A stretch of 27,310 bases of DNA from NCBI GenBank assembly GCA_958366705.1, contig CATXCB010000019.1, positions 1 through 27,310 of the forward strand. The letters are read 5' to 3'. The stretch's first letter is position 1, and every line of letters begins with the position of its first letter. This DNA is from an uncultured bacterium. GTDB lineage: Bacteria; Cyanobacteriota; Vampirovibrionia; Gastranaerophilales; Gastranaerophilaceae. Below the pieces are notes generated by a model, which was not told where the DNA came from, ran no database searches, and saw only the letters and a list, made by a program, of their open reading frames with translations. Of this stretch, positions 1 through 6,859 are shown piece after piece. Made by a program: the position numbers and the translations under genes.

Positions 1-503
1 GCGATGGCAATGGCTCTGGCTATGGCTATGGCAATGGTATTTCTAAATATAACAATCATTATGTATTTATAATTGATAACATTTCAACAATTATAACAAG
101 CATTCATGGAAATGTAGCAAAAGGTTTTATTCTAAATAAAAATTTAACTTTAGAAAAAATTTTTGTTGCAAAAGGCAACAATAAATTTGCTCACGGAAAA
201 ACTTTAAAAGAAGCAGTGGCAGATTTACAAGAAAAGATTTTTGATGATTTAGGCATCGAAGAAAAAATAGAAATGTTTAATAAGCAATTTAATAGATTTG
301 ATAAATATATCGGTGAAGAATTTTATAAGTGGCATCACATATTAACAGGTAGTTGTACAGCTGGAAGAAATAACTTTGTTAGAGAAAATAATTTAGATTT
401 GAAAAAATTTTATACTGTAGATGAATTTATAAAAATAACTAAGGATTCATATGGTGGAAATATAATAAAAAAATTACGTGAGGAGAAGAAAAATAATGAT
501 TGA
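1..503 (+). CDS. Phage conserved hypothetical protein, 5' end outside window
   Basis: The reading frame is open from base 3 with no stop upstream, so the gene begins before the window; a GTG at 216 is an internal Val codon and not the start. The visible part starts with a Gly-alternating tract (DGNGSGYGYGNG) encoded by GGCAAT/GGCTAT-like hexamer repeats. A compact domain follows with a HGKTLKEAVADLQEK segment, and then a C-terminal part with YKWHHILTGSCTAGRNNF and TVDEFIKIT...YGGNIIKKL. This pair of motifs (HGKTLxEA, then TGSC..GR..F...YGG..I..L) is familiar from phage proteins of unknown function. No enzymatic residues can be assigned. It overlaps the next gene by 8 bases and ends in TGA, as expected for a member of a packed early operon. 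Confidence 0.75.
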   Translation, partial: DGNGSGYGYGNGISKYNNHYVFIIDNISTIITSIHGNVAKGFILNKNLTLEKIFVAKGNNKFAHGKTLKEAVADLQEKIFDDLGIEEKIEMFNKQFNRFDKYIGEEFYKWHHILTGSCTAGRNNFVRENNLDLKKFYTVDEFIKITKDSYGGNIIKKLREEKKNND

Positions 504-828
504 AAAAAAAGTATATAACGGTTGGGCTTTTACCGAAAACGAAAAGGAAAAAGGTAAAATAAATAGGGAAATCTATAAAGAATTAAGGGAAAAATATAAA
601 ATATTAAAAACTTGTGATTGGGATTTTAGATATCCTACACAGGAAGAATTAGATGAAAATGATATTGTCTATTCAAGAAAAGCTTGTTATTTGCATGGTG
701 AATATAGGCTTTATAAATCGCCTCAAAACATAACTGAAGATGAATTGTTATTAATTTTCGATCAAGGAAATTTATGTTTTGGTGGTATGCGTAATGGTTT
801 TAATTATTATTATGTATCGGAGGATTAA
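496..828 (+). CDS. Hypothetical protein, 110 aa
   Basis: I do not recognise a family. The ATG at 496 is preferred over the upstream GTG at 478 because a GAGGAG Shine-Dalgarno (480-485) lies 10 bases before it. The protein is charged and soluble, with a Lys/Glu-rich N-terminal helix, then YPTQEELDENDIVYSRKACY and a C-terminal GMRNGFNYYYVSED. It has no signal peptide and no membrane segment. It overlaps the previous stop by 8 bases and is followed after 8 bases by the next gene, so it is translated as part of the same operon. Confidence 0.6.
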   Translation: MIEKKVYNGWAFTENEKEKGKINREIYKELREKYKILKTCDWDFRYPTQEELDENDIVYSRKACYLHGEYRLYKSPQNITEDELLLIFDQGNLCFGGMRNGFNYYYVSED

Positions 829-836
829 TTGAAATA

Positions 837-1121
837 ATGAGTAAAAAAAATTATCAAGAAGCGTTAAATAAAATTAAAAATGAATATGATGCTTATTATT
901 TAGGCAATAGGTATGGTAAAAATTTTGATTGCAATTTAAAAGAAGATTTTCAAAAGTTATTTGAACTTAAAGATATTTTTCAAGATGATTTAGTAGAAAA
1001 CGCTTTAAATTGGATACACGATTGTTATGACTGCTATTACAAAGAAGATTTTGAAGATCCACAGGATGATAATCCTTTTAATCATTTACAAGGATTAATT
1101 GATAAATTGGAGGAATTATGA
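837..1121 (+). CDS. Hypothetical acidic protein, 94 aa
   Basis: Small soluble acidic protein of unknown function. The pattern of Trp, Tyr and Cys (NWIHDCYDCYYKEDFEDPQDDNPF) followed by a short C-terminal helix (LQGLIDKLEEL) suggests a compact alpha-helical fold, but no family is recognised. The ATG at 837 follows a GGAGG at 819-823. Its TGA stop overlaps the ATG of the next gene (ATGA at 1118-1121), a sign of translational coupling. It lies in the early gene block and probably encodes a phage-specific host-takeover or accessory function; that is inference from position only. Confidence 0.65.
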   Translation: MSKKNYQEALNKIKNEYDAYYLGNRYGKNFDCNLKEDFQKLFELKDIFQDDLVENALNWIHDCYDCYYKEDFEDPQDDNPFNHLQGLIDKLEEL

Positions 1122-1804
1122 AACGAGCAATATTAATGAGTATTCAACCGCAATGGCTTGAAAAAATATTAAATAGAGAAAAAGTTATTGAAATACGAAA
1201 GACAATGCCTAAATGCGAATTACCTATAGATGTGTATTTGTATTGTTCAAATACTCCTAAATATCATCATTTATATGACCTAACTTACGTTAATAAAGGT
1301 GATACGTTATATGCGGTAACTCAACATAATAAATATAGTTTAGTTCCAAAAGGATTTTTAAACGGCAAAGTTGTTGCTAAATTCACTTTGAATACACTTA
1401 AAGAAGTATATTGTGAAAGACTAAATAATGGTGTTGGATATGATTATTATTATGAGCTTGAATGTGGAACAAGTATTGCAGAAGAAGCAAATATTTCAGA
1501 AGACGAACTATATAATTATCTAGGTTATAAAGATCGTCCTGAAAAGGTTGGTTACGCTTGGTACATAGACAATTTAGAAATATTTGATAAGCCAAAAGAG
1601 TTAAGTTATTTTCACAAGCCATGTATTTGTCCAAAAATGCAATATTGTCCTTCTTGTCCTAAGGGATATGTTTATATGAGTGAAGATGAAGAAGAATATT
1701 ATAGAGCAACAAATGGACAAGAAGGCTGTGAAACTGAATGGGTATGCTTAAATGTTGTCGAAAAAGCTCCTCAAAGTTGGCGATATGTGGAGGTGAAAGA
1801 ATGA
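1118..1804 (+). CDS. ASCH-domain-like phage protein
   Basis: 228 residues. The N-terminal MSIQPQWLEKILNREKVIEIRKTMPK (residues about 7-32) is the hallmark start of ASCH/PUA-like proteins, in which a substrate-binding beta-barrel carries the K.xEIRK strand. The pattern continues with a GKVVAKFTL strand near residue 80 and a C-terminal PPQSW-like box (APQSWRYVE) typical of phage versions. A middle region with four cysteines (PCICPKMQYCPSCPKG, about 168-183) looks like a small metal-binding insertion. ASCH proteins are generally thought to bind RNA or modified nucleosides; the substrate here is unknown. The gene is coupled at both ends by ATGA overlaps. Confidence 0.75.
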   Translation: MKRAILMSIQPQWLEKILNREKVIEIRKTMPKCELPIDVYLYCSNTPKYHHLYDLTYVNKGDTLYAVTQHNKYSLVPKGFLNGKVVAKFTLNTLKEVYCERLNNGVGYDYYYELECGTSIAEEANISEDELYNYLGYKDRPEKVGYAWYIDNLEIFDKPKELSYFHKPCICPKMQYCPSCPKGYVYMSEDEEEYYRATNGQEGCETEWVCLNVVEKAPQSWRYVEVKE

Positions 1805-2097
1805 AAATATATAAAGAAGCAGAACAAATTATGCGACACTATGATGAAATCGAATATTTAATTGACAGATTAAGTAAAAAAATAGATGTTGCGGTGGGTT
1901 TAGATTTATCGTTCGATTTCGAAAAAGCTGATTTAGTTGAATTAACAGACGATCAAATTAAGAGTTATAGAGACGACTTAAATAACAGTTTTTTAGTAGA
2001 GCAACATACGGATTATTCGGGCTGTAATTATTACGGCTATGTATATTTTGCTACTAAAGAAAAAAATAAATTTATAAAAGTATATTTTGAATGTTGA
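1801..2097 (+). CDS. Hypothetical protein, 98 aa
   Basis: The start is the ATG at 1801, which overlaps the previous stop (ATGA) and has a GGAGGTGA Shine-Dalgarno about 8 bases upstream. An earlier in-frame TTG/ATG would lie deep in the ASCH gene and lacks an RBS. The protein begins with a helical segment (YKEAEQIMRHYDEIEYLIDRLSKKIDVAVGLDLSFDFEKADLVELTDDQI) and ends in a Tyr-rich beta segment (GCNYYGYVYFATKEKNKFIKVYFEC, split as two strands). No family recognised; predicted soluble and cytoplasmic. Confidence 0.65.
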   Translation: MKIYKEAEQIMRHYDEIEYLIDRLSKKIDVAVGLDLSFDFEKADLVELTDDQIKSYRDDLNNSFLVEQHTDYSGCNYYGYVYFATKEKNKFIKVYFEC

Positions 2098-2145
2098 AAA
2101 ACACTAAATATACTAAAAAGGAGACAAGAAATCGAGGTGGATGTT

Positions 2146-2193
2146 GTGAAAGTTTATAGATATATTAAACAAAAGAAGTGTGGTAAAGAATGA
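2146..2193 (+). CDS. Possible 15-codon leader peptide coupled to the next gene
   Basis: A GTG at 2146 preceded by GAGGTGG (2134-2140) opens a 15-codon frame, VKVYRYIKQKKCGKE, whose TGA overlaps the ATG of the next gene (ATGA at 2190-2193). The next gene has only a poor Shine-Dalgarno of its own, so re-initiation from this short frame would explain its translation. A second AGGAG at 2119-2123 lies further upstream. The peptide is very basic. It could equally be untranslated leader; the confidence reflects its small size. Confidence 0.35.
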   Translation: MKVYRYIKQKKCGKE

Positions 2194-2462
2194 AAAAGAA
2201 AGTAGCTGATTTAACAGAAAAAGAAATAGAAAAAGTATGTGATAAATTTTTTGAATGTAGTAAGGAATGTCCTTTATATCGTAAAAAAGAAAACCAATAT
2301 AGATTTTGTATGACAAAAGAAGTATTAGATGGAACGAAAACAACATTAAAATATCTTAAAGAAGAAAATATAAACGATGTTGACGGAACAAAAGCATTTT
2401 GTGAAGAGAAAATAAAAGAATTAGAAAACGATTTACAAGAAATAGTGGAGATTGAAGAATGA
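2190..2462 (+). CDS. Cys-containing hypothetical protein, 90 aa
   Basis: Helical, highly charged protein with five cysteines in the N-terminal half arranged as C...FFECSKECPLYRKKENQYRFCMT (residues about 17-42) and a sixth near residue 71. The spacing would allow binding of a zinc ion or an iron-sulphur cluster, but nothing proves it. The C-terminal half is a long Lys/Glu helix. Family not recognised. It is coupled by ATGA overlaps to the tiny frame upstream and to the zinc-ribbon gene downstream. Confidence 0.65.
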   Translation: MKKKVADLTEKEIEKVCDKFFECSKECPLYRKKENQYRFCMTKEVLDGTKTTLKYLKEENINDVDGTKAFCEEKIKELENDLQEIVEIEE

Positions 2463-2665
2463 AAATTATTGAAAAATTAAAACCTAAATCATCTAGTTCG
2501 TATCCAAATTTTAAAATTAATGATAATAATCAATTACAAGATGGAACATGTCCAAATTGTGGTTACAAATCATACACAGATTATTGCCCTAGGTGTGGAA
2601 ATAAAATTTATTATAATTTAAATGTTTGTGGAATTTTAAAATCAAAGGAAAAAAATTCGCAATGA
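2459..2665 (+). CDS. Small zinc-ribbon protein, 68 aa
   Basis: A single zinc ribbon: CPNCGYKSYTDYCPRCGN (residues about 31-48) gives two CPxCG knuckles, the classic four-Cys zinc site. The rest is a polar N-terminal tail and a short C-terminal tail. Such stand-alone ribbons in phages are usually nucleic-acid or protein-binding adaptors; no specific partner can be named. Its ATG overlaps the previous stop by 4 bases. Confidence 0.7.
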   Translation: MKIIEKLKPKSSSSYPNFKINDNNQLQDGTCPNCGYKSYTDYCPRCGNKIYYNLNVCGILKSKEKNSQ

Positions 2666-2686
2666 TTCTAAAGAGGTAAAAGAAAA

Positions 2687-2854
2687 ATGAGCAAAAAATA
2701 TATTATTAAAAAGTATAATTATGAAAATAATTCCTACTTAACAATAGGAAGTTATGATTCTTGGGAAGAAACAAAAGCATTTTTAGAAAAAGCAACAAAA
2801 GAACATCAGATAGTGTATTTAGAAATAAGAACTAATTTAGAGGGGTTAATATAA
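2687..2854 (+). CDS. Hypothetical protein, 55 aa
   Basis: Short gene starting at ATG 2687 with a GAGG (2673-2676) about 10 bases upstream. The product (MSKKYIIKKYNYENNSYL... ending RTNLEGLI) has an SYDSWEETKAFLEKATKEH helix and flanking beta strands, a plausible small alpha/beta fold. It fills an otherwise empty space between two small genes in the same direction. No family recognised. Confidence 0.55.
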   Translation: MSKKYIIKKYNYENNSYLTIGSYDSWEETKAFLEKATKEHQIVYLEIRTNLEGLI

Positions 2855-2864
2855 TTTTGGGAAA

Positions 2865-3026
2865 ATGTATAAAAATAAAAAAATTTTAAAACCTGTTCCT
2901 ACCGAACCAATTCGTAAAATTTGTGGAAATTGCTACTATAATGGGTTTTGCAAAAGAAAAATAAAAGAATGTGTTTATTTAGAGGAGGAACAAAAAAAAT
3001 GCAAGACAAAGGATTGCAAGAAATAA
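2865..3026 (+). CDS. Cys-rich mini protein, 53 aa
   Basis: ATG at 2865 opens a 53-codon frame with seven cysteines: CGNCYYNGFCKRKIKECVY and a C-terminal KKCKTKDCKK. The CxxC...C...C spacing resembles small zinc-binding phage proteins, and the high lysine content suggests nucleic-acid contact. It has a poor Shine-Dalgarno (TTTTGGGAAA). Its last 28 bases overlap the start of the regulator gene at 2999, whose strong RBS (AGAGGAGGAA, 2981-2990) lies inside this gene. Likely real from the Cys pattern, but without a recognised family. Confidence 0.5.
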   Translation: MYKNKKILKPVPTEPIRKICGNCYYNGFCKRKIKECVYLEEEQKKCKTKDCKK

Positions 3027-3475
3027 AAGAAGATTTTTACAAAAGATATTTAAAATTAAAATTAGAATTAGATACTCTTGAACAAGAAATTGAAGTTTTT
3101 AAACAAAAATATGACAAGGAATTGTATAGTGGAATGAAAGATGTATCAGGAGTAGACTATTCTAAAATAGTTTTACCTAAGCAATCCAAAGATATTAATG
3201 AATTTTATCAAAATTTCATTAATTTAGGAAAAGAAATACGAGAAAAAGAAAACTATCGTAATATTTTGAAAGATGTGATTGAAAAAATCGAAATAGATTT
3301 TAAAAAATATTCACAAAATTTTAATGATTTGGAAATGAAATTATTTATTGAATTATATATTTACAAAAAACCAATTAGCCAAATTATCTTGTTAAAATCA
3401 AATGATGAAAGATATTCTTATAGACAATTAACAAGAATTCATAAAAATTTGAGAAAAAAAATGAAAAATTATTAA
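2999..3475 (+). CDS. Sigma-like HTH late-transcription regulator candidate
   Basis: 158 residues from ATG 2999, chosen because AGAGGAGGAA (2981-2990) is ideally spaced; the longer frame from 2948 lacks an RBS. Residues 1-100 are mostly coiled coil (KRYLKLKLELDTLEQEIEVF). Residues about 106-158 (DLEMKLFIELYIYKKPIS...YSYRQLTRIHKNLRKKM) look like a sigma-70 region-4-type helix-turn-helix, as in the ArpU/RinA/DUF1492 regulators that sit just before terminase genes in Firmicute phages and activate late transcription. The position, ending 10 bases before a promoter with phased direct repeats, fits that role. The exact family is uncertain. Confidence 0.65.
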   Translation: MQDKGLQEIKEDFYKRYLKLKLELDTLEQEIEVFKQKYDKELYSGMKDVSGVDYSKIVLPKQSKDINEFYQNFINLGKEIREKENYRNILKDVIEKIEIDFKKYSQNFNDLEMKLFIELYIYKKPISQIILLKSNDERYSYRQLTRIHKNLRKKMKNY

Positions 3476-3485
3476 AATTTTTTTA

Positions 3486-3530
3486 AAATGTCCTTGAAAT
3501 GTCCTATATAAGTGTGTTATAATAGTATCG
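3486..3530 (+). promoter_or_regulatory. Late promoter with phased direct repeats
   Basis: TTGAAA (3494-3499), an 18-base spacer and a perfect TATAAT (3518-3523) form a sigma-A promoter reading into the packaging genes. The repeat AAATGTCC occurs at 3486-3493 and again at 3497-3504, exactly 11 bp apart, so both copies face the same side of the helix and bracket the -35 box. This is what an activator binding site next to RNA polymerase would look like; the HTH protein encoded just upstream is the obvious candidate (inference). Confidence 0.75.
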
Positions 3531-3545
3531 GTCAAATACTGACCA
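3531..3545 (+). other. 5'-terminal hairpin of late leader RNA
   Basis: GGTCA-AATAC-TGACC is a perfect 5-bp stem with a 5-base loop. It begins about 8 bases after the -10 box, so it would form at the very 5' end of the late transcript, followed 12 bases later by a terminator. It could be a stability element, part of an antitermination site or a protein-binding hairpin. Confidence 0.5.
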
Positions 3546-3557
3546 CTGAATCCGTCG

Positions 3558-3582
3558 AAAGCATCCTATGGGTGCTTTTTTT
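3558..3582 (+). terminator. Intrinsic terminator in the late leader (attenuator candidate)
   Basis: AAAGCATCC-TAT-GGGTGCTTT forms a 9-bp stem (one G.U pair) with a 3-base loop, followed by a run of T. It lies between the late promoter and the first late gene, so transcripts would stop after about 50 bases unless the terminator is leaky or overridden. Confidence 0.7.
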
Positions 3583-3601
3583 ATTGCATAGAGGAGGAAT
3601 T

Positions 3602-5077
3602 ATGAAAATTATAAATTTAAAAATTGATGTTTTGAAACCATATGATAAAAATCCGAGGAAAAATAAAGAGGCAGTAAAGTATGTAGCTGAAAGTATAAAA
3701 GAATTTGGCTTTAAGCAACCAATTGTAATTGACAAAAATAATGTTATTGTTTGTGGACATACAAGATTGCTTGCTGCAAAACAATTAGGTTTAAAAGAGG
3801 TGCCTTGTATTTTGGCAGATGATTTAACCGAAGAACAAATTAATGCTTACAGATTAGTAGATAATAAAACAAATGAATTTGCAGAATGGGATAACGAATT
3901 GCTAAAAGAAGAATTATTTAAATTACCAAGTCTAAATATGAAATTATTTGGCTTTGAAGAGGAACAAAAAGAAGAACAAATTGCAGAAGAAGATAATTAT
4001 GAAGAACCAGAACAATTAGAACCAATTGTTAAAAAAGGGCAAGTTTGGCAATTAGGGGTGCATAGGCTTATGTGTGGAGATAGTACCAAAAAAGAAGATG
4101 TTGACAAATTGATGGATGGCAAAAAGGCTGATTTAGTATTTACTGACCCACCTTATGGTATGAAGAAAGAAAAAGACGGAGTATTAAACGATAATTTAAA
4201 TTATGACGATTTATTAGAGTTTAATAAACAATGGATCCCGTTAACGTTTGACGCTTTAAAAGATAATGGCAGTTGGTATTGTTGGGGAACGGATGAGCCT
4301 TTAATGGACATTTACAGCCATATATTAAAGCCAATGATTAAACAAAAACTAATTGCATTTAGAAACCTTATTACTTGGGACAAAGGCAACGGGCAAGGGC
4401 AATTAAGTAGCGATTTTAGGATGTACCCCGTTGCAGACGAAAAATGCTTATTTGTAATGGTTGGTGGTGATAGCGTACAAGGCTTTTGCGTAAATCAAGA
4501 GGACTATAGTGAAAGTATGGATAAGGTAAGAGTTTATTTAGAAAATGAAATAAAAAAACTAGGGCAAAGCGACAAAGTAATAGCAAATGCTTTAGGGTAT
4601 AAAGACGGGCGAACAGTTAACCACTGGTGGAGTAAATCACAATTTGCATTACCTACTAAAGAAAATTACGAGGCTTTAAGAAAATACGGTAAAAGTGTTT
4701 TAAATAATAATGACTTTCTTAAAAAGGACTATGACTTTCTTAAAAAGGACTTTTATGCTGGACGATCTTATTTTGACAATACACACGATAACCAAAACAA
4801 CGTATGGCACTTTGAAAGAACCAGCAACCAAGAACGAGAATTAACGGGCAACCACGCAACGCCTAAACCTATTGCATTATGCAGCCGTGCGATTAAGTCA
4901 AGTAGTAGAGAGGGCGAAATAGTATTAGACGTTTTCGGTGGAAGTGGTAGCACCCTTATAGCTTGTGAGCAATTAAACCGCAAATGCTATATGATGGAAT
5001 TAGATGAGCATTATTGTGATGTTATTATAAATCGTTGGGAAAGTTTTACTGGAAAGAAAGCAGAGTTGATAGAATAA
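3602..5077 (+). CDS. ParB-like / DNA methyltransferase fusion
   Basis: 491 residues from ATG 3602 (GAGGAGG at 3591-3597). Residues 1-115 are a ParB/sulfiredoxin-like domain (LKPYDKNPRKN, VICGxxR-type box CGHTRLLAAKQLG at 51-63). Residues about 145-491 are an adenine-N6/cytosine-N4 methyltransferase of the beta order: catalytic DPPYG at 182-186 first, then the SAM-binding FGGSGST at 445-451 and a C-terminal ELDEHYCDVIINRW. Both catalytic motifs are intact. An insertion of about 110 residues (291-400) separates the halves and holds a tandem FLKKD(Y/F) duplication. No restriction enzyme is adjacent, so it is probably an orphan phage methylase that protects or marks phage DNA before packaging. 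The C-terminal half is clearly more GC-rich than its neighbours. Confidence 0.88.
   Translation: MKIINLKIDVLKPYDKNPRKNKEAVKYVAESIKEFGFKQPIVIDKNNVIVCGHTRLLAAKQLGLKEVPCILADDLTEEQINAYRLVDNKTNEFAEWDNELLKEELFKLPSLNMKLFGFEEEQKEEQIAEEDNYEEPEQLEPIVKKGQVWQLGVHRLMCGDSTKKEDVDKLMDGKKADLVFTDPPYGMKKEKDGVLNDNLNYDDLLEFNKQWIPLTFDALKDNGSWYCWGTDEPLMDIYSHILKPMIKQKLIAFRNLITWDKGNGQGQLSSDFRMYPVADEKCLFVMVGGDSVQGFCVNQEDYSESMDKVRVYLENEIKKLGQSDKVIANALGYKDGRTVNHWWSKSQFALPTKENYEALRKYGKSVLNNNDFLKKDYDFLKKDFYAGRSYFDNTHDNQNNVWHFERTSNQERELTGNHATPKPIALCSRAIKSSSREGEIVLDVFGGSGSTLIACEQLNRKCYMMELDEHYCDVIINRWESFTGKKAELIE
4711..4752 (+). repeat. 21-bp tandem duplication inside the methyltransferase gene
   Basis: The unit TGACTTTCTTAAAAAGGACT plus one base occurs twice in a row (4711-4731 and 4732-4752), differing only in the last base. 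It is in frame and duplicates seven residues (DFLKKDY/DFLKKDF) in the variable insertion between the two catalytic motifs, so it does not disturb the enzyme core. Confidence 0.85.
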
Positions 5078-5499
5078 TGGCTAGGGAAGATTTAATCCCT
5101 TTCAATAAATTAAGTGAAGCAGAACACAAGGAAATAGCAAGCCGAGGTGGAAAGGCTAGTGTTAAAGCTAGAAGAGCTAAAAAAACAATGCAAGAAATGC
5201 TTACTGTTTTGATGTCTGCAAAAATAAAAGATCCTGAATTAATTCAAAAATTAGCATATAGAGGTGTTAAGCCCAAAGATATGAATAATCAATCTGCAGT
5301 ATTAGTAGGTCAAATGTTAAAAGCCATTAATGGGGATACTAAAGCAGCAGAATTTATTAGAGATACGTTAGGAGAAAACCCTAATAAAGTCCAAGTTGAA
5401 TTTAATACAAATGGAACAACAGAAGCAATTATTTTAAAACTTGAGGAACGAAAGAATGGATTTGATGAAGAAAGAGAAAACGCCACTAATAGTAACTGA
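5077..5499 (+). CDS. KGG-type phage protein, candidate terminase small subunit
   Basis: 140 residues. ATG 5077 overlaps the previous stop (TAATG); the longer frame back to 5035 is inside the methylase gene. The N-terminus IPFNKLSEAEHKEIASRGGKASVKARRAKKTMQEM is the basic 'F.KlseEE..eI..kGG.aS..aRr.KK' signature common in proteins encoded right next to phage large terminases. The helical middle (PELIQKLAYRG..PKDMNNQSAVLVGQMLKAINGDTKAAEFIRDTLGE) recalls the repeat-type helices of small terminases. Role as DNA-recognition subunit of the packaging motor is inferred from position. Its last 44 bases overlap the large terminase gene. Confidence 0.65.
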   Translation: MAREDLIPFNKLSEAEHKEIASRGGKASVKARRAKKTMQEMLTVLMSAKIKDPELIQKLAYRGVKPKDMNNQSAVLVGQMLKAINGDTKAAEFIRDTLGENPNKVQVEFNTNGTTEAIILKLEERKNGFDEERENATNSN

Positions 5500-6859
5500 T
5501 AAAATGCTTGATTGTATTGAATATGGTTTGCGGTCTAAAAGTTGGTTAATGGCGTTTGAGGGTAGCATTCGATCAATTAAAACAACGACAGTTATCCAAA
5601 TGCTACATTTTCTAGTTCAACAAAGTGATGAAATATTTCATCTTATCGGAGCTCAAGACAATAATTCAATTAAAGACGTTATCCTTCAAGCGAAGTTAGG
5701 GTTAACAACTCTTTACCCAGAATATTATTCTTTAGAAAAAGATGAGATAGGTGGCTATTATGTTTTAGCCAAATGTGACGTCAAAAACAAGCCAAAAATT
5801 AAAAAAATACTTTTGTGTGGTTTTGGTAATAAATCACGTTGGAAAACGATTAATGGGCATGAATTTGGCGTCATTTTGCTAGATGAAGTCAATAATGCAA
5901 ACAAGCAATTTGTGGATGAATGCTTTGCTAGACAAACAAATGTGGATAATCCTAAAATGTTGTTCACTTTAAATGGTGATTCGCCTACTCATTGGATATA
6001 TCAAGAATATATTAATCATTGCAAGATATTGGGTAATGCTCCAGCAAGTATTATTGCTGAAATGTCTCAAGTAGAAAAAATTGAAGGATACTATTATGTT
6101 CATTTTACAATGTACGATAATCCAACAATGACAAAAGAAAAAATCGACAGAGCAGAATCAATTTTTCCCAAAGATTCTTATTATTACAAAATTAAAATTT
6201 TAGGGGAAAGAGGAACAACAGGAAAATTAATATTTAACGATTATATGACAGCAGAAAAACATATAGATGATTTGAGTAAAATTATTTACAATGAATATGT
6301 AGTAGGAGTAGATATAGGTTCCACAAGAGCATTAAATTCAATAAGCTTAGTAGGTTTTAAAGACAATTATACAGAAGTTGGAATAGTTGACAAATATTCG
6401 TTTAAACAATGTGGATATGACAAAAAAAAGGAACTGTTAATAAATACAGTTCTTTTTTGGCGTGACAAAGGAAGAAATATTAGATGTGTTTCAGTTGATA
6501 GTGCAGAACAAAATTTTATTTATGATTTAAAAACAGCATTTAAACCATATGGAATTGATGTCATACCTTCATACAAAGCAACGATTAAGGAAAGATGCGA
6601 TTTATTAATAATTTTGTTAGCATTAAGAAAAATTAAATTTAATAACACAAAAGAAGGGCGTGAAGTCTATCAAGCTTATCAAATGGCAAAATGGGTTGAA
6701 GGTAAAGAAAATGAAGAAAGAGAAGATAATAACGATCCTATTAATGACATAATGGATTCGGTTGAATATGCTTTGACTAGACATATGAAAAAATTACTTT
6801 CTTATGTTAAACAAGAAATAAAAGGAGAAGATTATGGGGCTAAAAAATTACATGACTAG
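5456..6859 (+). CDS. terL: Terminase large subunit (ATPase-nuclease)
   Basis: 467 residues from ATG 5456, which has GAGG at 5443-5446. The packaging ATPase domain has a P-loop GSIRSIKT at 36-43, Walker B VILLDE at 139-144 and a coupling motif FTLNGDSPTHW at 170-180. The RNase H-like nuclease carries the expected acidic residues at D286 (VGVDIGST), D348 (VSVDSAEQ) and D431/D434 (NDIMDSVEYAL). Oddly, the sixth P-loop position, normally Gly before the catalytic Lys (here K42), is Ile. It converts ATP to DNA movement into the prohead and cuts the concatemer. It overlaps the genes on both sides, with the portal next, the usual packaging order. Confidence 0.93.
   Translation: MDLMKKEKTPLIVTDKMLDCIEYGLRSKSWLMAFEGSIRSIKTTTVIQMLHFLVQQSDEIFHLIGAQDNNSIKDVILQAKLGLTTLYPEYYSLEKDEIGGYYVLAKCDVKNKPKIKKILLCGFGNKSRWKTINGHEFGVILLDEVNNANKQFVDECFARQTNVDNPKMLFTLNGDSPTHWIYQEYINHCKILGNAPASIIAEMSQVEKIEGYYYVHFTMYDNPTMTKEKIDRAESIFPKDSYYYKIKILGERGTTGKLIFNDYMTAEKHIDDLSKIIYNEYVVGVDIGSTRALNSISLVGFKDNYTEVGIVDKYSFKQCGYDKKKELLINTVLFWRDKGRNIRCVSVDSAEQNFIYDLKTAFKPYGIDVIPSYKATIKERCDLLIILLALRKIKFNNTKEGREVYQAYQMAKWVEGKENEEREDNNDPINDIMDSVEYALTRHMKKLLSYVKQEIKGEDYGAKKLHD

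Noticed and set aside
1398..1634. Minus-strand open frame opposite the ASCH-like gene
   Set aside because: No RBS or promoter, low-complexity His/Tyr/Asn product, and it lies fully inside a well supported plus-strand gene.
2113..2346. Minus-strand open frame encoding a very hydrophobic peptide
   Set aside because: Hydrophobicity is what antisense reading of Lys/Glu-rich AT-rich genes gives; no Shine-Dalgarno, and the plus-strand gene has a conserved-looking Cys pattern.
3512..3601. N-terminal extension of the methyltransferase frame
   Set aside because: It would run through the promoter -10 region, leader hairpin and terminator; the ATG at 3602 has a perfect GAGGAGG site.
4711..4752. CRISPR-like or regulatory direct repeat
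   Set aside because: Only two copies with no spacer and in frame; a simple coding duplication.
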